Positions 28,916-38,016 are shown, counted from the stretch's first letter. The stretch: DNA of 64,000 nt from Hyphomicrobiales bacterium (GCA_016185245.1 JACPNZ010000005.1:156842-220841), one strand, 5' to 3'. Notes: generated from the letters alone by a model not told the origin. A program made the numbers and translations.

Positions 28916-29950
28916 ATGACAACGAAACTGTTCTCGGTGGCTGTGCTTCTCGCAGCCTTTGCCACGCCTTCGTTGGCGGCAGAAAGTGTTACCGTCGTGT
29001 CCTGGGGCGGTGCCTACCAGGATAGCGTCCGCAAGGCGTTTTTCGAGCCCTTCATGAAGGAAACGGGCGGCAAGATTGTTGAAGAGGAGTTCAACGGCGA
29101 AATCGCCAAGATCCGCGCCATGGTCGAGTCCAATAACGTCACCTGGGACGTTGTCGAGAACGACTCGCAGACCACCATGGCCGCCTGCGCGGAAGGCATT
29201 GTCGAGAAAATCGATTGGGACAAGCTCGGATTGAAGCGCGACGATTTCGTCAGCGCCGATGCCAGCGAATGCGTGGTGCCAAGCATCCTCTATGCGACCG
29301 TGCTGGCCTATGACACGACCAAAGTTGCGCCGACCTCCATCAACGCATTCTTCGATCTGAAGAAGTTTCCGGGCAAGAGGGGCTTGCAGAAGACTGCGTT
29401 CGTGAATCTCGAATGGGCCCTGATTGCCGATGGCGTGGATACCAAGGATGTCTATAATGTGCTTTCGACGCCAGAAGGCGTGGATCGCGCCTTCGCCAAG
29501 CTCGATACGATCAAGAAGGATGTCGTGTGGTGGGAAGCCGGTGCGCAGCCGCCACAACTGCTTGCGGATGGCCAGGTGGTTCTGACCTCCGCGTGGAATG
29601 GCCGCATCTACAAGGCCGCGAAAGAGGACAAGAAGCCCTTCGCCGTGCTCTGGGACCACCAAGCCCTCGATTGGCAAGGCTGGAACATCGTCAAGGGTTC
29701 GAAGAACAGGGATGAGGCCTACAAGTTCATCGCCTTCGCCGGCCGCGCCGACCGGCAGGCTGACCAGACCAATTACATTTCCTATGGTCCGGGCAACAAG
29801 GAGGCGATCACCAAGACGAATCCGAACATATTGGTCGATCTGCCGACCAACCCCGACAACATGAAGACTGCCTTCATCGTCAATGCCAAGTTCTGGGCCG
29901 ATAACCTGGACGCGCTGCGCGAGCGCTTCAACGTGTGGGTGGCGCAGTAG
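28916..29950 (+). CDS. ABC importer substrate-binding protein, polyamine (PotD/F) type
   Basis: 344 residues with a Sec signal peptide (LFSVAVLLAAFATPSLAAES, cleavage near residue 22). The mature fold follows the bacterial type II binding protein of the spermidine/putrescine group: VTVVSWGGAYQDSVRKAFF at its start, then TWDVVENDSQTTM, the hinge region VVWWEAGAQPPQLLADGQV, and WNIVKGSKNRDEAYKFI. It resembles the subgroup whose ligands include polyamines and related compounds; the exact ligand is unknown. Two permease genes follow, but no ATPase. The cassette is enclosed by a 30-bp inverted repeat. Confidence 0.85.
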   Translation: MTTKLFSVAVLLAAFATPSLAAESVTVVSWGGAYQDSVRKAFFEPFMKETGGKIVEEEFNGEIAKIRAMVESNNVTWDVVENDSQTTMAACAEGIVEKIDWDKLGLKRDDFVSADASECVVPSILYATVLAYDTTKVAPTSINAFFDLKKFPGKRGLQKTAFVNLEWALIADGVDTKDVYNVLSTPEGVDRAFAKLDTIKKDVVWWEAGAQPPQLLADGQVVLTSAWNGRIYKAAKEDKKPFAVLWDHQALDWQGWNIVKGSKNRDEAYKFIAFAGRADRQADQTNYISYGPGNKEAITKTNPNILVDLPTNPDNMKTAFIVNAKFWADNLDALRERFNVWVAQ

Positions 29951-30006
29951 GACTGCAAGATCGCGGGGGTGCCGAAGCCCCCCCGTCTTCTCGATCGGCC
30001 GAAGGG

Positions 30007-31239
30007 ATGGCCCAGACATTCACAGCCGGTCCCGAACTGCGGCGGCAGTTTGCCGCCGCAGACCGGAGAGGGCATTTCCGCGCGCTGCTCCTGATTCTTC
30101 CACTCCTGCTGTTCGTGCTCGTCACCTTTGCCGCGCCGGTTGTGCTTCTTTTGACGCGCGCGGTCTATGACCCGGGCATTGCCCGCACGCTTCCCGGAAC
30201 CGTTGCCGCATTGCGCGGCTGGGACGGCAAGGACACGCCGGGCGAGACCGTCTATGCGGCGCTCGTGAAGGATTTTAAGAAAGTCTCGGAAGACAATACC
30301 GCCGCCTTCGTGGGCAAGCGGCTGAACTACGAAATCCCTGCGGTGCGCAGCAAGGTTATCGCGAGCGTGACAAAGGCCGCGGAGATGACAGCGCCGCCCT
30401 ACAAGGAGCAGATGATCGGAGCCGACAAGATCTGGGGCGACCGGCTGATCTGGGTGAAGATCAAGCGGGCGGGGGAGCCCTTCACGGATTTCTATGTGCT
30501 CAGATCGCTCGATCTAGAACGCACGGTCGATGGCAATATTGCACCTGTTGTGAAGTCACAGGCCGTCTACGTCACCGTGCTCAAGAGGACCTTCTATATC
30601 AGCACGCTGGTGACGCTCATCACACTCGTACTCGCTTATCCCGTCGCATTCATGTTGGCGCATGCGCCGCAACGCTTGTCGAATATCCTGCTGATTTTCA
30701 TTCTCATACCGTTCTGGACCTCGCTGCTCGTTCGAACCACGGCATGGTTCGTGCTGTTGCAGGACAATGGCCCGATCAATGACCTCATCCAGTTCCTGAA
30801 TCTCGCCGATGCTCCGCTCAAGCTGATCTTCAGCCGCTTCGGCACAGTCACCGCAATGGTTCACATCCAGCTGCCCTTCACGCTGCTGCCGATCTACGGC
30901 GTGATGAAGGGAATATCGCCATCCTACATGCGCGCGGCGCGCTCGCTTGGCGGCGGCCCCTTCTATTCCTTCGCCCGCGTCTATCTTCCGCTCACACTGC
31001 CGGGGATCGGCGCGGGTTGCCTGCTCACCTTCATCCTCAGTCTCGGCTACTACATCACGCCGGCCCTCGTCGGCGGCGCGGCCGATCAGATGGTGAGCGG
31101 CGTCATCGCTTCGGCCATGAACCAGGAAAACAACTGGGGCAAGGCAAGTGCGCTGAGCGCCATCCTGCTCCTGGCGACCATGGTGCTGTTCTTCGTCTAC
31201 AACCGCCTCGTCGGCATCGACAAGGTGAAGCTCGGCTGA
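30007..31239 (+). CDS. ABC importer permease 1 (PotB-like) with enlarged periplasmic insert
   Basis: 410 residues, about 110 more than typical PotB. The first membrane segment (ALLLILPLLLFVLVTFAAPVV) is near residues 27-47. It is followed by a soluble stretch of roughly 130 residues (AALVKDFKKVSEDNTAAF to DLERTVDGN), then the usual five-helix permease core starting at TFYISTLVTLITLVLAYP. The ATPase-coupling EAA loop is seen as YMRAARSLGGGPFYSFARVYLP near residue 315. Permeases with a long first periplasmic loop are known in this subfamily, so the insert is probably genuine. The start at 30007 is 56 nt after the binding-protein gene and has GAAGGG directly adjacent, which is closer than ideal. 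Confidence 0.85.
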   Translation: MAQTFTAGPELRRQFAAADRRGHFRALLLILPLLLFVLVTFAAPVVLLLTRAVYDPGIARTLPGTVAALRGWDGKDTPGETVYAALVKDFKKVSEDNTAAFVGKRLNYEIPAVRSKVIASVTKAAEMTAPPYKEQMIGADKIWGDRLIWVKIKRAGEPFTDFYVLRSLDLERTVDGNIAPVVKSQAVYVTVLKRTFYISTLVTLITLVLAYPVAFMLAHAPQRLSNILLIFILIPFWTSLLVRTTAWFVLLQDNGPINDLIQFLNLADAPLKLIFSRFGTVTAMVHIQLPFTLLPIYGVMKGISPSYMRAARSLGGGPFYSFARVYLPLTLPGIGAGCLLTFILSLGYYITPALVGGAADQMVSGVIASAMNQENNWGKASALSAILLLATMVLFFVYNRLVGIDKVKLG

Positions 31240-31244
31240 CCCGG

Positions 31245-32078
31245 ATGCTGAGACCCGCTCCATATGCCATGCCGGCCGAACGGGCGCTCTTTTATGCAGG
31301 CTGGGTGTTCACGGGCCTGGTGCTGTTGTTCCTGATCACTCCCATTCTGGCCGTCATTCCGCTGTCCTTCAATGCCGAGCCCTATTTCAGCTACCCCATG
31401 CCGGGTCTGTCCCTGCAATGGTATCGCGACTTCTTCGGCAACCAGCGCTGGACGGGGGCGCTGCTGTTGAGCGTGAAGCTCGCCGTCGCCGTCACGATCC
31501 TTGCGACGGCGCTTGGCACCATGGCGGCACTTGGTCTGGCACGGACGCAATTGCCCTTGCGCTCGATAATCCTCGGGTTGCTGTTGCTGCCGATGATCGT
31601 GCCGGTGATCATCGTGGCGGTCGCAGTCTTCATGTCTTTCGGCTATTTCGGCCTCATCGGGACCTTTGCCGGCCTCGCGCTTGCCCATACCGCGCTGGCC
31701 ACGCCTTTCGTGGTGATCACGGTCACGTCGACGCTGACCAGTTTCGACTGGACCCTGCAGCGCGCTGCGCAAGGTCTTGGCGCGACTCCGTTCTTCACTT
31801 TCCGGAAGGTGATCCTGCCGCTCATCCTGCCGGGCGTGGTCACCGGCGGGCTCTTTGCCTTTACGACATCCTTCGACGAGGTCGTGGTAGCGTTGTTCCT
31901 GGCGAGCGCCGAACAGCGGACACTGCCGAAGCAGATGTTCAGCGGCATCCGCGAGATGATCAGCCCGACCATCACCGCGGCGGCAACAATTCAAGTCGTG
32001 TTCTCGGTCTGCCTCCTCGTCGGCGCCGAACTCTTACGCCGCCGTTCTGAACGGCTTCGCGGGATGACGCCCACGTGA
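31245..32078 (+). CDS. ABC importer permease 2 (PotC-like)
   Basis: 277 residues with six membrane segments. The N-terminus AGWVFTGLVLLFLITPILAVI and conserved LSLQWYRDFFGNQRW match the PotC/YdcV group. The EAA coupling loop appears as LQRAAQGLGATPFFTFRKVILP near residue 185, and FTTSFDEVVVALFLA follows. Start 31245 is 5 nt after the permease 1 stop. No ATP-binding subunit follows: after the stop there are about 50 nt and then the right arm of the inverted repeat. The importer therefore needs an ATPase encoded elsewhere. Confidence 0.88.
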   Translation: MLRPAPYAMPAERALFYAGWVFTGLVLLFLITPILAVIPLSFNAEPYFSYPMPGLSLQWYRDFFGNQRWTGALLLSVKLAVAVTILATALGTMAALGLARTQLPLRSIILGLLLLPMIVPVIIVAVAVFMSFGYFGLIGTFAGLALAHTALATPFVVITVTSTLTSFDWTLQRAAQGLGATPFFTFRKVILPLILPGVVTGGLFAFTTSFDEVVVALFLASAEQRTLPKQMFSGIREMISPTITAAATIQVVFSVCLLVGAELLRRRSERLRGMTPT

Positions 32079-32128
32079 ATTGAGCGATAGCCGCCTCAGT
32101 GGGCGAAGTCGGGCCCGGCGCGGGAGAG

Positions 32129-32158
32129 GGTGCCGTATCGGGTTGTGTTGAAATTCGC
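32129..32158. repeat. Right arm of a perfect 30-bp inverted repeat
   Basis: Exact reverse complement of 28632-28661, about 50 nt after the last permease gene. No transposase is found between or beside the arms. Confidence 0.85.
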
Positions 32159-32281
32159 CGCAGCCCTCCGACTGTGGGTCGAAGTATGATAGATTCTCCG
32201 GTCGACGTTGAGTCGATTGAAGCTTGAGGCGGCCTTTAAGCTGTTATGCTGGGGGTCCCAACAGCCTTCCTCGCTTATGGC

Positions 32282-32590
32282 TCAACCCACCGAATTTGGC
32301 AGAAACGACGCGGCGATTGCAGCCACACCCGTATCTCCGTTACTGGCCAATGCCGCTAGGGTGGACGGTGCGATCTCCCTGTTGCGAGCAAGTGCGGCGC
32401 GCACGACGGGATCCGGATGGGCAGCCAGCACCGATTCGGTAGCCGCTCGATCGCAGGCCTCCAGTTCGTGCAGGTACTCGGCGACTTCTTCGGCAACGGC
32501 TGGGTCGGACGCCACGAGTTCCAGCACCATCGCGGTTTCCGCGTGTGCGGCGAAAGCCGGCGAGCCGACAAGACGTCTGCGGACTTCCAC
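32282..32590 (-). pseudogene. LRV-repeat protein fragment, 5' end lost
   Basis: A 102-residue frame from GTG 32590 with leucine-rich-variant (LRV)-type repeats such as LAAHPDPVVRAALARNREI and VASDPAVAEEVAEYL. The same frame reads on upstream in repeat style (TVALLARDPAVEVRRRLVG) to about 32670, where it meets a stop in the 43-bp tandem repeat. No ATG is available in that extension. I interpret this as the 3' remainder of a longer LRV gene cut at the repeat. A short expressed protein from GTG 32590 is the alternative. LRV proteins have no single known function. Confidence 0.55.
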
Positions 32591-32658
32591 GGCCGGGTCA
32601 CGGGCTAGAAGTGCTACCGTCCCTGCGGACAGGATTCCTTTGCCCGCGATGACCGTTC

Positions 32659-32744
32659 GGAATTACGGGAATTACGGTGACAGTGCATTTAATTCATCTT
32701 GGGAATTACGGGAATTACGGTGACAGTGCATTTAATTCATCTTG
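32659..32744. repeat. Exact 43-bp tandem duplication (two units)
   Basis: Units 32659-32701 and 32702-32744 are identical. Each contains an internal short repeat (GGAATTAC twice) and the string GGTGACAGTGCATTTAATTC. It is AT-rich against the surroundings. From memory, similar GTGACAGTGCA-TTAATTC strings occur beside IS200/RAYT-type elements, but no such gene is present here. Confidence 0.85.
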
Positions 32745-32805
32745 GAATCGGATAATGTCATCGACGGCGCCCGCTAACGGCATCTGGTCAGTCACGCCCG
32801 CCCCT

Positions 32806-33429
32806 TCACATCCCGTGCCTTGCCCATACCTTGCCGATCGCCGGCTGGGCGCGAACGGCCTCGTGCAGCGCCTTGATGTTGGGATGCTTCACAAAGAACC
32901 CCGGCACGTCGAGGTTCCAGGTGGCGAGCATCGAGGCGTAGATGTCGACGAGGCTCAAGCTCCCGCCGATCATGTGGGGGCCGGCGCCGAGTGCTGCGGC
33001 AAACACTTCCCACTGTCGCGCCATCATGGCGATTGCCGCCTCCTTCACCGCCGCTGCGCCATTTGCGTCGCTGGTAAACCGCGCCGGATAATACATGCGG
33101 ATGTCGCTGGCATAGATGGCGGTGGCGAGAAACATCATCCAGCGCAGATAATGGGGCCGCAGGGCCGAGGTGACCTCCGGCGCCAGCTTGAGCTCGGGGA
33201 AACTGTCGGCCAGATGCAGCAGCATCGCCGCTGATTCCGTCATCACGCTGTCATCGGGCAGGACCAGAACCGGGATCTGCGCCAGGGAATTGATCTTGAT
33301 GAACCAGTCCGGAAACCGGCCGGCGCCGTCGCGTTCGACATCGGTCACTTCATATGGGGCGCCGGCGATCGCCAGTACCGCCTCGACTGCCGCCGAGCCC
33401 GCCCCCAAGAATCCATAAAGCTTGTACAT
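32806..33429 (-). CDS. Glutathione S-transferase family protein
   Basis: 207 residues. An N-terminal thioredoxin-like domain (about 1-80) contains INSLAQIPVLVLPDDSVMTES, where the cis-proline (IPVL) and the ES pair that binds the glutathione gamma-glutamyl group are seen. A helical C-terminal domain has the SLVDIYASMLATW segment corresponding to the N-capping box region. ATG 33429 is chosen because GGAGG is 7 nt upstream; a GTG two codons earlier is too near it. The first-helix residues (GAGSAAVEAVL) suggest a serine-type active site. Substrate unknown. Confidence 0.88.
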   Translation of the reverse strand: MYKLYGFLGAGSAAVEAVLAIAGAPYEVTDVERDGAGRFPDWFIKINSLAQIPVLVLPDDSVMTESAAMLLHLADSFPELKLAPEVTSALRPHYLRWMMFLATAIYASDIRMYYPARFTSDANGAAAVKEAAIAMMARQWEVFAAALGAGPHMIGGSLSLVDIYASMLATWNLDVPGFFVKHPNIKALHEAVRAQPAIGKVWARHGM

Positions 33430-33503
33430 GAACACTCCTCCCCGCCCCCACCCTACAATTCTCCACCATGGCTTGAGAAGCCTCTTGCATTGGCAGGCTG
33501 CCC

Positions 33504-34481
33504 ATGGAAATGCAGATGGTGAACCAGACTAACCCCTCGCGGCCGGACATGCCGAAACGCCCGGATACGACGCCAACGGTCAGCGGCAGGAAGAAGCGCC
33601 TGCGTTTCACTTATTCGACCCCGGACCAGCCGGCTCTGCAGCGCGCCGTCATCCAGGCGATCGAGAAGCTCGGCGGCCAGCGCAAGCTGAAGAAGCTCTA
33701 TCGCCAGCACCAGGAAAGTGTTGCGGCGGGCGAGAATTTCTTCACCGCGGCCCTGCGGCTCCTGCGCATGACCATCGAGTTCGACGCCGGCGCCCTGGCG
33801 GCAACACCGGCGGCGGGGCCGGTCATGTTCATCTCCAATCACCCCTATGGCGTGCTCGACGGCATCACCCTGACCTGGCTGGCGACCCGCGTCCGGCCCG
33901 ATACCAAGGTGCTCGCCAACGAGGCCCTGTGCCAGGCGCCCGAGGCCGCCGCCAATCTGTTGCCGGTGGCCTACGCGCCGACCCGCGAGGCCCGCGAGAC
34001 CAATGTCAATTCGCGGCTCGCCGCCCAATCGTGGCTGCGTGACGGCCACGCCGTCGGCATTTTCCCGGGTGGCGGCGTTTCAACCTCCGAGAAGCCGCTG
34101 AAGGGTCCCGCCGTCGATCTGCCCTGGGCGCCGTTCACCGCGAAACTGCTCCGCATGTCGCGAGCCACCGTCGTGCCGGTGTTCTTCGTCGGCCAGAACA
34201 GCCGGCTCTTTCAGCTGGCGAGCCACCTGTCGCTGACGCTCCGCCTGTCGCTGGTCTTCCGCGAAACCGCCCGCCGCATCGGCACCAATCTCAAGGTCAG
34301 GATCGGCAAGCCCATCCCCTTTTCCGACATCGCCCATATCGACGACCGCGGCGAGCTGGTGGCGGAACTCAGAAAGCGCACCTTCGATCTCGCAAGGCCT
34401 GGCGATGTCGAGGCGGGCGAAGGCCCCCTGCACCTGCGCGAGGCCCGCATCAAAGGCGTCAAGCACAAGGGCGAGGAATAG
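33504..34481 (+). CDS. Lysophospholipid acyltransferase family protein (PlsC-like)
   Basis: 325 residues. The acyltransferase HX4D motif is present as SNHPYGVLDG near residue 112 and the glycine-rich acceptor motif as GIFPGGGVSTSEK near residue 188, where PlsC usually has PEGTRS. A conserved VVPVFFVGQNSRLFQL block follows, and the polar N-terminus (about 40 residues) lacks a strong membrane segment. This pattern is like the haemolysin-type or OlsA-like acyltransferases acting on lyso-lipids. The product stands alone between a divergent GST gene and a convergent protease gene. Confidence 0.82.
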   Translation: MEMQMVNQTNPSRPDMPKRPDTTPTVSGRKKRLRFTYSTPDQPALQRAVIQAIEKLGGQRKLKKLYRQHQESVAAGENFFTAALRLLRMTIEFDAGALAATPAAGPVMFISNHPYGVLDGITLTWLATRVRPDTKVLANEALCQAPEAAANLLPVAYAPTREARETNVNSRLAAQSWLRDGHAVGIFPGGGVSTSEKPLKGPAVDLPWAPFTAKLLRMSRATVVPVFFVGQNSRLFQLASHLSLTLRLSLVFRETARRIGTNLKVRIGKPIPFSDIAHIDDRGELVAELRKRTFDLARPGDVEAGEGPLHLREARIKGVKHKGEE

Positions 34482-34516
34482 GCGGGCCTGGCCCGCATCA
34501 GGGCAACCGCCGGCAC

Positions 34517-35503
34517 TTAGATGTTCAGGCGGCGAAGGCAAAGCAAGGCAACCAGCGACCAACTCGCCTCGCCGGTAGGCAATAATCTCGCCTGCCGCTG
34601 AAAAGCCCGGATCGCCGCGGCCAGCTTGGGGTCGGCGATATCTCCCGGACGGCCCGCATCATAACCCAGCCGCAGCAGTTCCCTCTGGGCTCTCGCCGCC
34701 GCCATGGCCGTGTCGATGCGGCCTGTGACGGCAAGCGACATCGGCACGGCGGTGTTGGTGCAATCGCCGCTCCAGCGCCAGCGCAGATATCCCGTCCCCA
34801 CCGCGCACAATCCCTTGCCGGAACGATAGCCCGAGGCAATGGCGACAACCCGGTTGGTGCCGCGCTTGACAATGGGCCCACCCGAGTCGCCCTGCAGCGT
34901 CGCACAGTCGTGGAACAGCGCACCGTCCGCCAGTTTTCTGCCGTCCCAATGAATCGAGCAGCGCGAATCGACCATCTGCCGGCCCGAGGAATAGCCGATC
35001 GCCGCCAGGCTGCCGCTCTCGGCCGCGTCGTCATCGTAGGCCGGGTCGACCAGCGTGTAGTAGCCATACTGTTGGCCCAGGCACTTATCCAGAGTGAGCA
35101 GCACCCAGTCCTCGCCCGGCCGGCGCAACTGCCGATCGGGGCCGGTGTAATCGCCCCAGGCCACCGGAACGGCCTGGGCCTGCGGATGGCTGCCGTCAGC
35201 GAGCGTCACCTCGGCAAGCTCAAATATCCCCTGGTTGGCCGGTGATGGCGGCCTCAGCGCCGACACATACCAGGGCCCGAAGACCACATGAAAATTGCTG
35301 AGCACCTCGCACTCATCGACCAGAAAGGCGGTGCCGGTTGATGTTCCTTCCGGCAGGACGAAAGTGATCCGCCCGACCTGGCTCGATTTCGAAACCAGCC
35401 GTTGGTCGACGTAGAACACCCAGGCGGTAGCCTGCGTCAATGCCAGCAATGCAACTACGGCAACTACTGCAAAAGTTATCAATGCGCGCTGAGCAACGGT
35501 CAT
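34517..35503 (-). CDS. Trypsin-like serine protease with C-terminal peptidoglycan-binding-like domain
   Basis: 328 residues from ATG 35503. An N-terminal membrane anchor or uncleaved signal (LITFAVVAVVALLALTQATAW) puts it in the periplasm. The S1-type catalytic triad is visible: His in EVLSNFHVVFG, Asp in GEDWVLLTLD and Ser in LQGDSGGPIVKRG. Several cysteines could form disulfides. The last 70 residues (RAQRELLRLGYDAGRPGDI to IRAFQRQARL) resemble a PG_binding_1 fold, suggesting localisation to the wall. Physiological substrates are unknown. Confidence 0.85.
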   Translation of the reverse strand: MTVAQRALITFAVVAVVALLALTQATAWVFYVDQRLVSKSSQVGRITFVLPEGTSTGTAFLVDECEVLSNFHVVFGPWYVSALRPPSPANQGIFELAEVTLADGSHPQAQAVPVAWGDYTGPDRQLRRPGEDWVLLTLDKCLGQQYGYYTLVDPAYDDDAAESGSLAAIGYSSGRQMVDSRCSIHWDGRKLADGALFHDCATLQGDSGGPIVKRGTNRVVAIASGYRSGKGLCAVGTGYLRWRWSGDCTNTAVPMSLAVTGRIDTAMAAARAQRELLRLGYDAGRPGDIADPKLAAAIRAFQRQARLLPTGEASWSLVALLCLRRLNI

Positions 35504-35593
35504 GGCTATCCCCCCGTTTGCTGCGAACCTGATAATACTACTCCCGCTGGGCCTTACCGGCAATCGCAACCGGCAGTGAGGCCATGAGAAAGC

Positions 35594-36190
35594 TCAGCCG
35601 CCGCTGCCCAGAACCACCACGCGGGTTCCGACCCCTACCCGCTCATAGAGATCGGCCACATCCATGTTGAGCATGCGGATGCAGCCCGACGAGAATGAAT
35701 AACCGATGCTCGTCGGGTCGGGCGTGCCGTGGATGCGATAGAAGGTGTCGCGGCCATTCTGATAGAGATAGAGCGCCCGGGCACCGAGTGGATTTGTCAT
35801 GCCGCCGTCGAGGCCCGCAGCGTAGCTTGCGGCGATCTTGCTATGGGCCATCTGATCCGGGGTCGGCGTCCAGCGCGGCCACTTGGCCTTGCGCCCGACG
35901 ATTGCCACCCCCGACCAGGCATAACCTGCGCGCCCCACACCTACGCCATAGCGGATGGCCCGGCCCCGGCCCAAGACGAGAAAGAGAAACTTGTGGCGGG
36001 TATCGACCACAATGGTTCCCGCTGCCTCGCTTCCCGAATAGTCCACTTCGCGGCGGCGGAAGCGGTAGGGAACCTGCTGGGCATCGGAGGCGAAGACCGG
36101 AAAGGGCTCGCCCGGAAGCGCCAGCGCTTCGCGAGGCAGTGCCGCTGTTGCCAGTAGGCTAGTGAGGAGATGCCGGCGAGTGAACTGCAT
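35594..36190 (-). CDS. L,D-transpeptidase (YkuD domain)
   Basis: 198 residues. A twin-arginine-like signal is at the N-terminus ([21 protein letters not shown]). The YkuD domain at about 60-195 has the full catalytic signature: [20 protein letters not shown] with the nucleophilic cysteine, its serine and arginine neighbours, and an upstream conserved histidine. It forms 3-3 cross-links or attaches proteins to peptidoglycan in the periplasm. ATG 36190 is preferred; an ATG at 36232 would add 14 polar residues before the signal. Confidence 0.92.
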   Translation of the reverse strand: MQFTRRHLLTSLLATAALPREALALPGEPFPVFASDAQQVPYRFRRREVDYSGSEAAGTIVVDTRHKFLFLVLGRGRAIRYGVGVGRAGYAWSGVAIVGRKAKWPRWTPTPDQMAHSKIAASYAAGLDGGMTNPLGARALYLYQNGRDTFYRIHGTPDPTSIGYSFSSGCIRMLNMDVADLYERVGVGTRVVVLGSGG

Positions 36191-36360
36191 GGGACGGTCG
36201 TGATCGGTGCCACGAGGATCGCCTTTTATCATCCCTTGCCCGGCCCGTCATCTAGATGGGATGGGCGAGGCGAGCGGCCGTCCGCCTAACCCGAAGAATT
36301 TCCCGTTTTGCGGACGGCGCGGGCTACCGGACCTTGGTACCTTAGTATAGAGCGCTTATC

Positions 36361-38016
36361 TCACCGGGTGAACTGCTTATACTTGATCCGCTTCGGCATC
36401 ACGCTGTCCTCGCCCAGGCGCCGCTTCTTGTCTTCCTCGTAGTCCTGGAAGTTACCTTCGAACCATTCGACATGGCTGTCGCCTTCGAAGGCCAGGATAT
36501 GTGTCGCCAAGCGATCCAGGAACATGCGGTCGTGGCTGATGATCACCGCACAGCCGGCGAAATCTTCGAGTGCCTCTTCCAGCGCTGCCAAGGTTTCGGT
36601 GTCGAGGTCGTTGGTCGGCTCGTCGAGGAGCAGCACATTGGCGCCGGACTTGAGCATCTTGGCGAGATGCACCCGGTTTCTTTGCCCGCCCGACAGGGTT
36701 CCCACCTTCTGCTGCTGGTCGGCCCCCTTGAAGTTGAAGGTGCCCGTGTAGGCGCGGGAGTTCATCTCGCGCTTGCCAAGATAAAGAATATCGTTGCCGC
36801 CGGAAATCTCCTGCCACACGGTCTTGTCGGGGTTGAGCGAGTCCCTGGACTGGTCGACGTAGCCCAAGTGCACGCTCTCGCCGAAGGCGATCGTCCCCTT
36901 GTCCGGCAATTCCACCCCCGTCAGCATACGGAACAATGTCGTCTTGCCGGCGCCATTGGGGCCGATGATGCCGACGATGCCGCCGGGCGGCAGCTTGAAC
37001 GACAGATCGTCGATCAGAAGCCGGTCGCCATAGCCCTTGCTGAGGCCTTCCACCGTGATCACGTTGTCGCCGAGCCGTTCGCCCGGCGGAATGATGATCT
37101 GGGCGCTGGTCGATTTGAGCCGCGCGTCATTGATCTTGAGCAGCTCGTCATAGGCCTTGAAGCGCGCCTTGGACTTGGCCTGGCGCGCCTTGGGGCTTGA
37201 CGAGATCCACTCCTGCTCGCGCTCGATCACCTTCTGGCGGGCTTGATCCTCGCTTCGCTCCTGGGCGAAACGCTTGGCCTTGGCCTTCAGATAGGCCGAG
37301 TAGTTGCCTTCGTAGGGAATGCCGCGGCCGCGGTCGAGCTCGAGAATCCACCCGGTGACATTGTCGAGGAAATAGCGGTCATGGGTGACGATCAATATGG
37401 CGCCGGGATAATCGCGCAAGTGGTGCTCGAGCCAGTTGACGCTTTCGGCGTCGAGATGGTTGGTGGGCTCGTCGAGGAGCAGGAGATCGGGCTTCCTGAG
37501 GAGAAGCTGGGTTAAAGCTACCCGGCGCTTCTCGCCGCCCGACAGATTGTCGATCGAAGCATCCCCCGGCGGACAGCGCATCGCTTCCATCGCCTGCTCG
37601 ACCTGGGCCTCGAGGTCCCACAGGTTCTGGGCGTCGATCACATCCTGGAGCTTCGCCGCCGTGTCGGCGTTGTCGTCGGAATAATCCGCCATCAGCGCGT
37701 GGTATTGGTCGAGGATCGCCTTCTTGGCCGCCACCCCTTCCATCACATTGCCCATGACATCGAGAGCCGGATCGAGCTGCGGCTCCTGCTCGAGATAGCC
37801 GCAGGTTGCCCCCTCGGCCAGCCAGGCTTCGCCGTTCCATTCGGTGTCGAGCCCGGCCATGATGCGCAGAAGCGTCGACTTGCCCGAGCCGTTGGGGCCA
37901 AGGACGCCGATCTTGGCGTCCGGGTAGAACGACAGGTGAATGTTGTCGAGGACCTTCTTGCCCCCGGCATAGGCCTTGCTGAGGCCCTGCATGTGATAGA
38001 TGAACTGGCGCGCCAT
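36361..38016 (-). CDS. ettA: Energy-dependent translational throttle protein EttA (ABC-F)
   Basis: 551 residues with two ABC domains and no membrane segments. Walker A motifs are GPNGSGKST near residue 40 and GPNGAGKTT near residue 355; ABC signatures are NLSGGEKRRVAL and TLSGGQRNRVHLA; Walker B motifs are LLLLDEPTNHLD and VLLLDEPTNDLD. The interdomain linker (residues about 240-320) is rich in Lys, Arg and Glu, as in the P-site tRNA-interaction motif. Length and the FIYHMQGLSKAY N-terminus match EttA. It binds the ribosomal E site and regulates elongation according to ATP/ADP. Confidence 0.95.
   Translation of the reverse strand: MARQFIYHMQGLSKAYAGGKKVLDNIHLSFYPDAKIGVLGPNGSGKSTLLRIMAGLDTEWNGEAWLAEGATCGYLEQEPQLDPALDVMGNVMEGVAAKKAILDQYHALMADYSDDNADTAAKLQDVIDAQNLWDLEAQVEQAMEAMRCPPGDASIDNLSGGEKRRVALTQLLLRKPDLLLLDEPTNHLDAESVNWLEHHLRDYPGAILIVTHDRYFLDNVTGWILELDRGRGIPYEGNYSAYLKAKAKRFAQERSEDQARQKVIEREQEWISSSPKARQAKSKARFKAYDELLKINDARLKSTSAQIIIPPGERLGDNVITVEGLSKGYGDRLLIDDLSFKLPPGGIVGIIGPNGAGKTTLFRMLTGVELPDKGTIAFGESVHLGYVDQSRDSLNPDKTVWQEISGGNDILYLGKREMNSRAYTGTFNFKGADQQQKVGTLSGGQRNRVHLAKMLKSGANVLLLDEPTNDLDTETLAALEEALEDFAGCAVIISHDRMFLDRLATHILAFEGDSHVEWFEGNFQDYEEDKKRRLGEDSVMPKRIKYKQFTR

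Noticed and set aside
32068..32105. CGCCCAC/GTGGGCG inverted repeat after the second permease as a terminator
   Set aside because: The loop is 24 nt and no T-run follows, so an intrinsic terminator cannot be supported.
32659..32744. Possible CRISPR array
   Set aside because: Only two directly abutting identical units with no spacers and no cas genes, so it is a tandem duplication.
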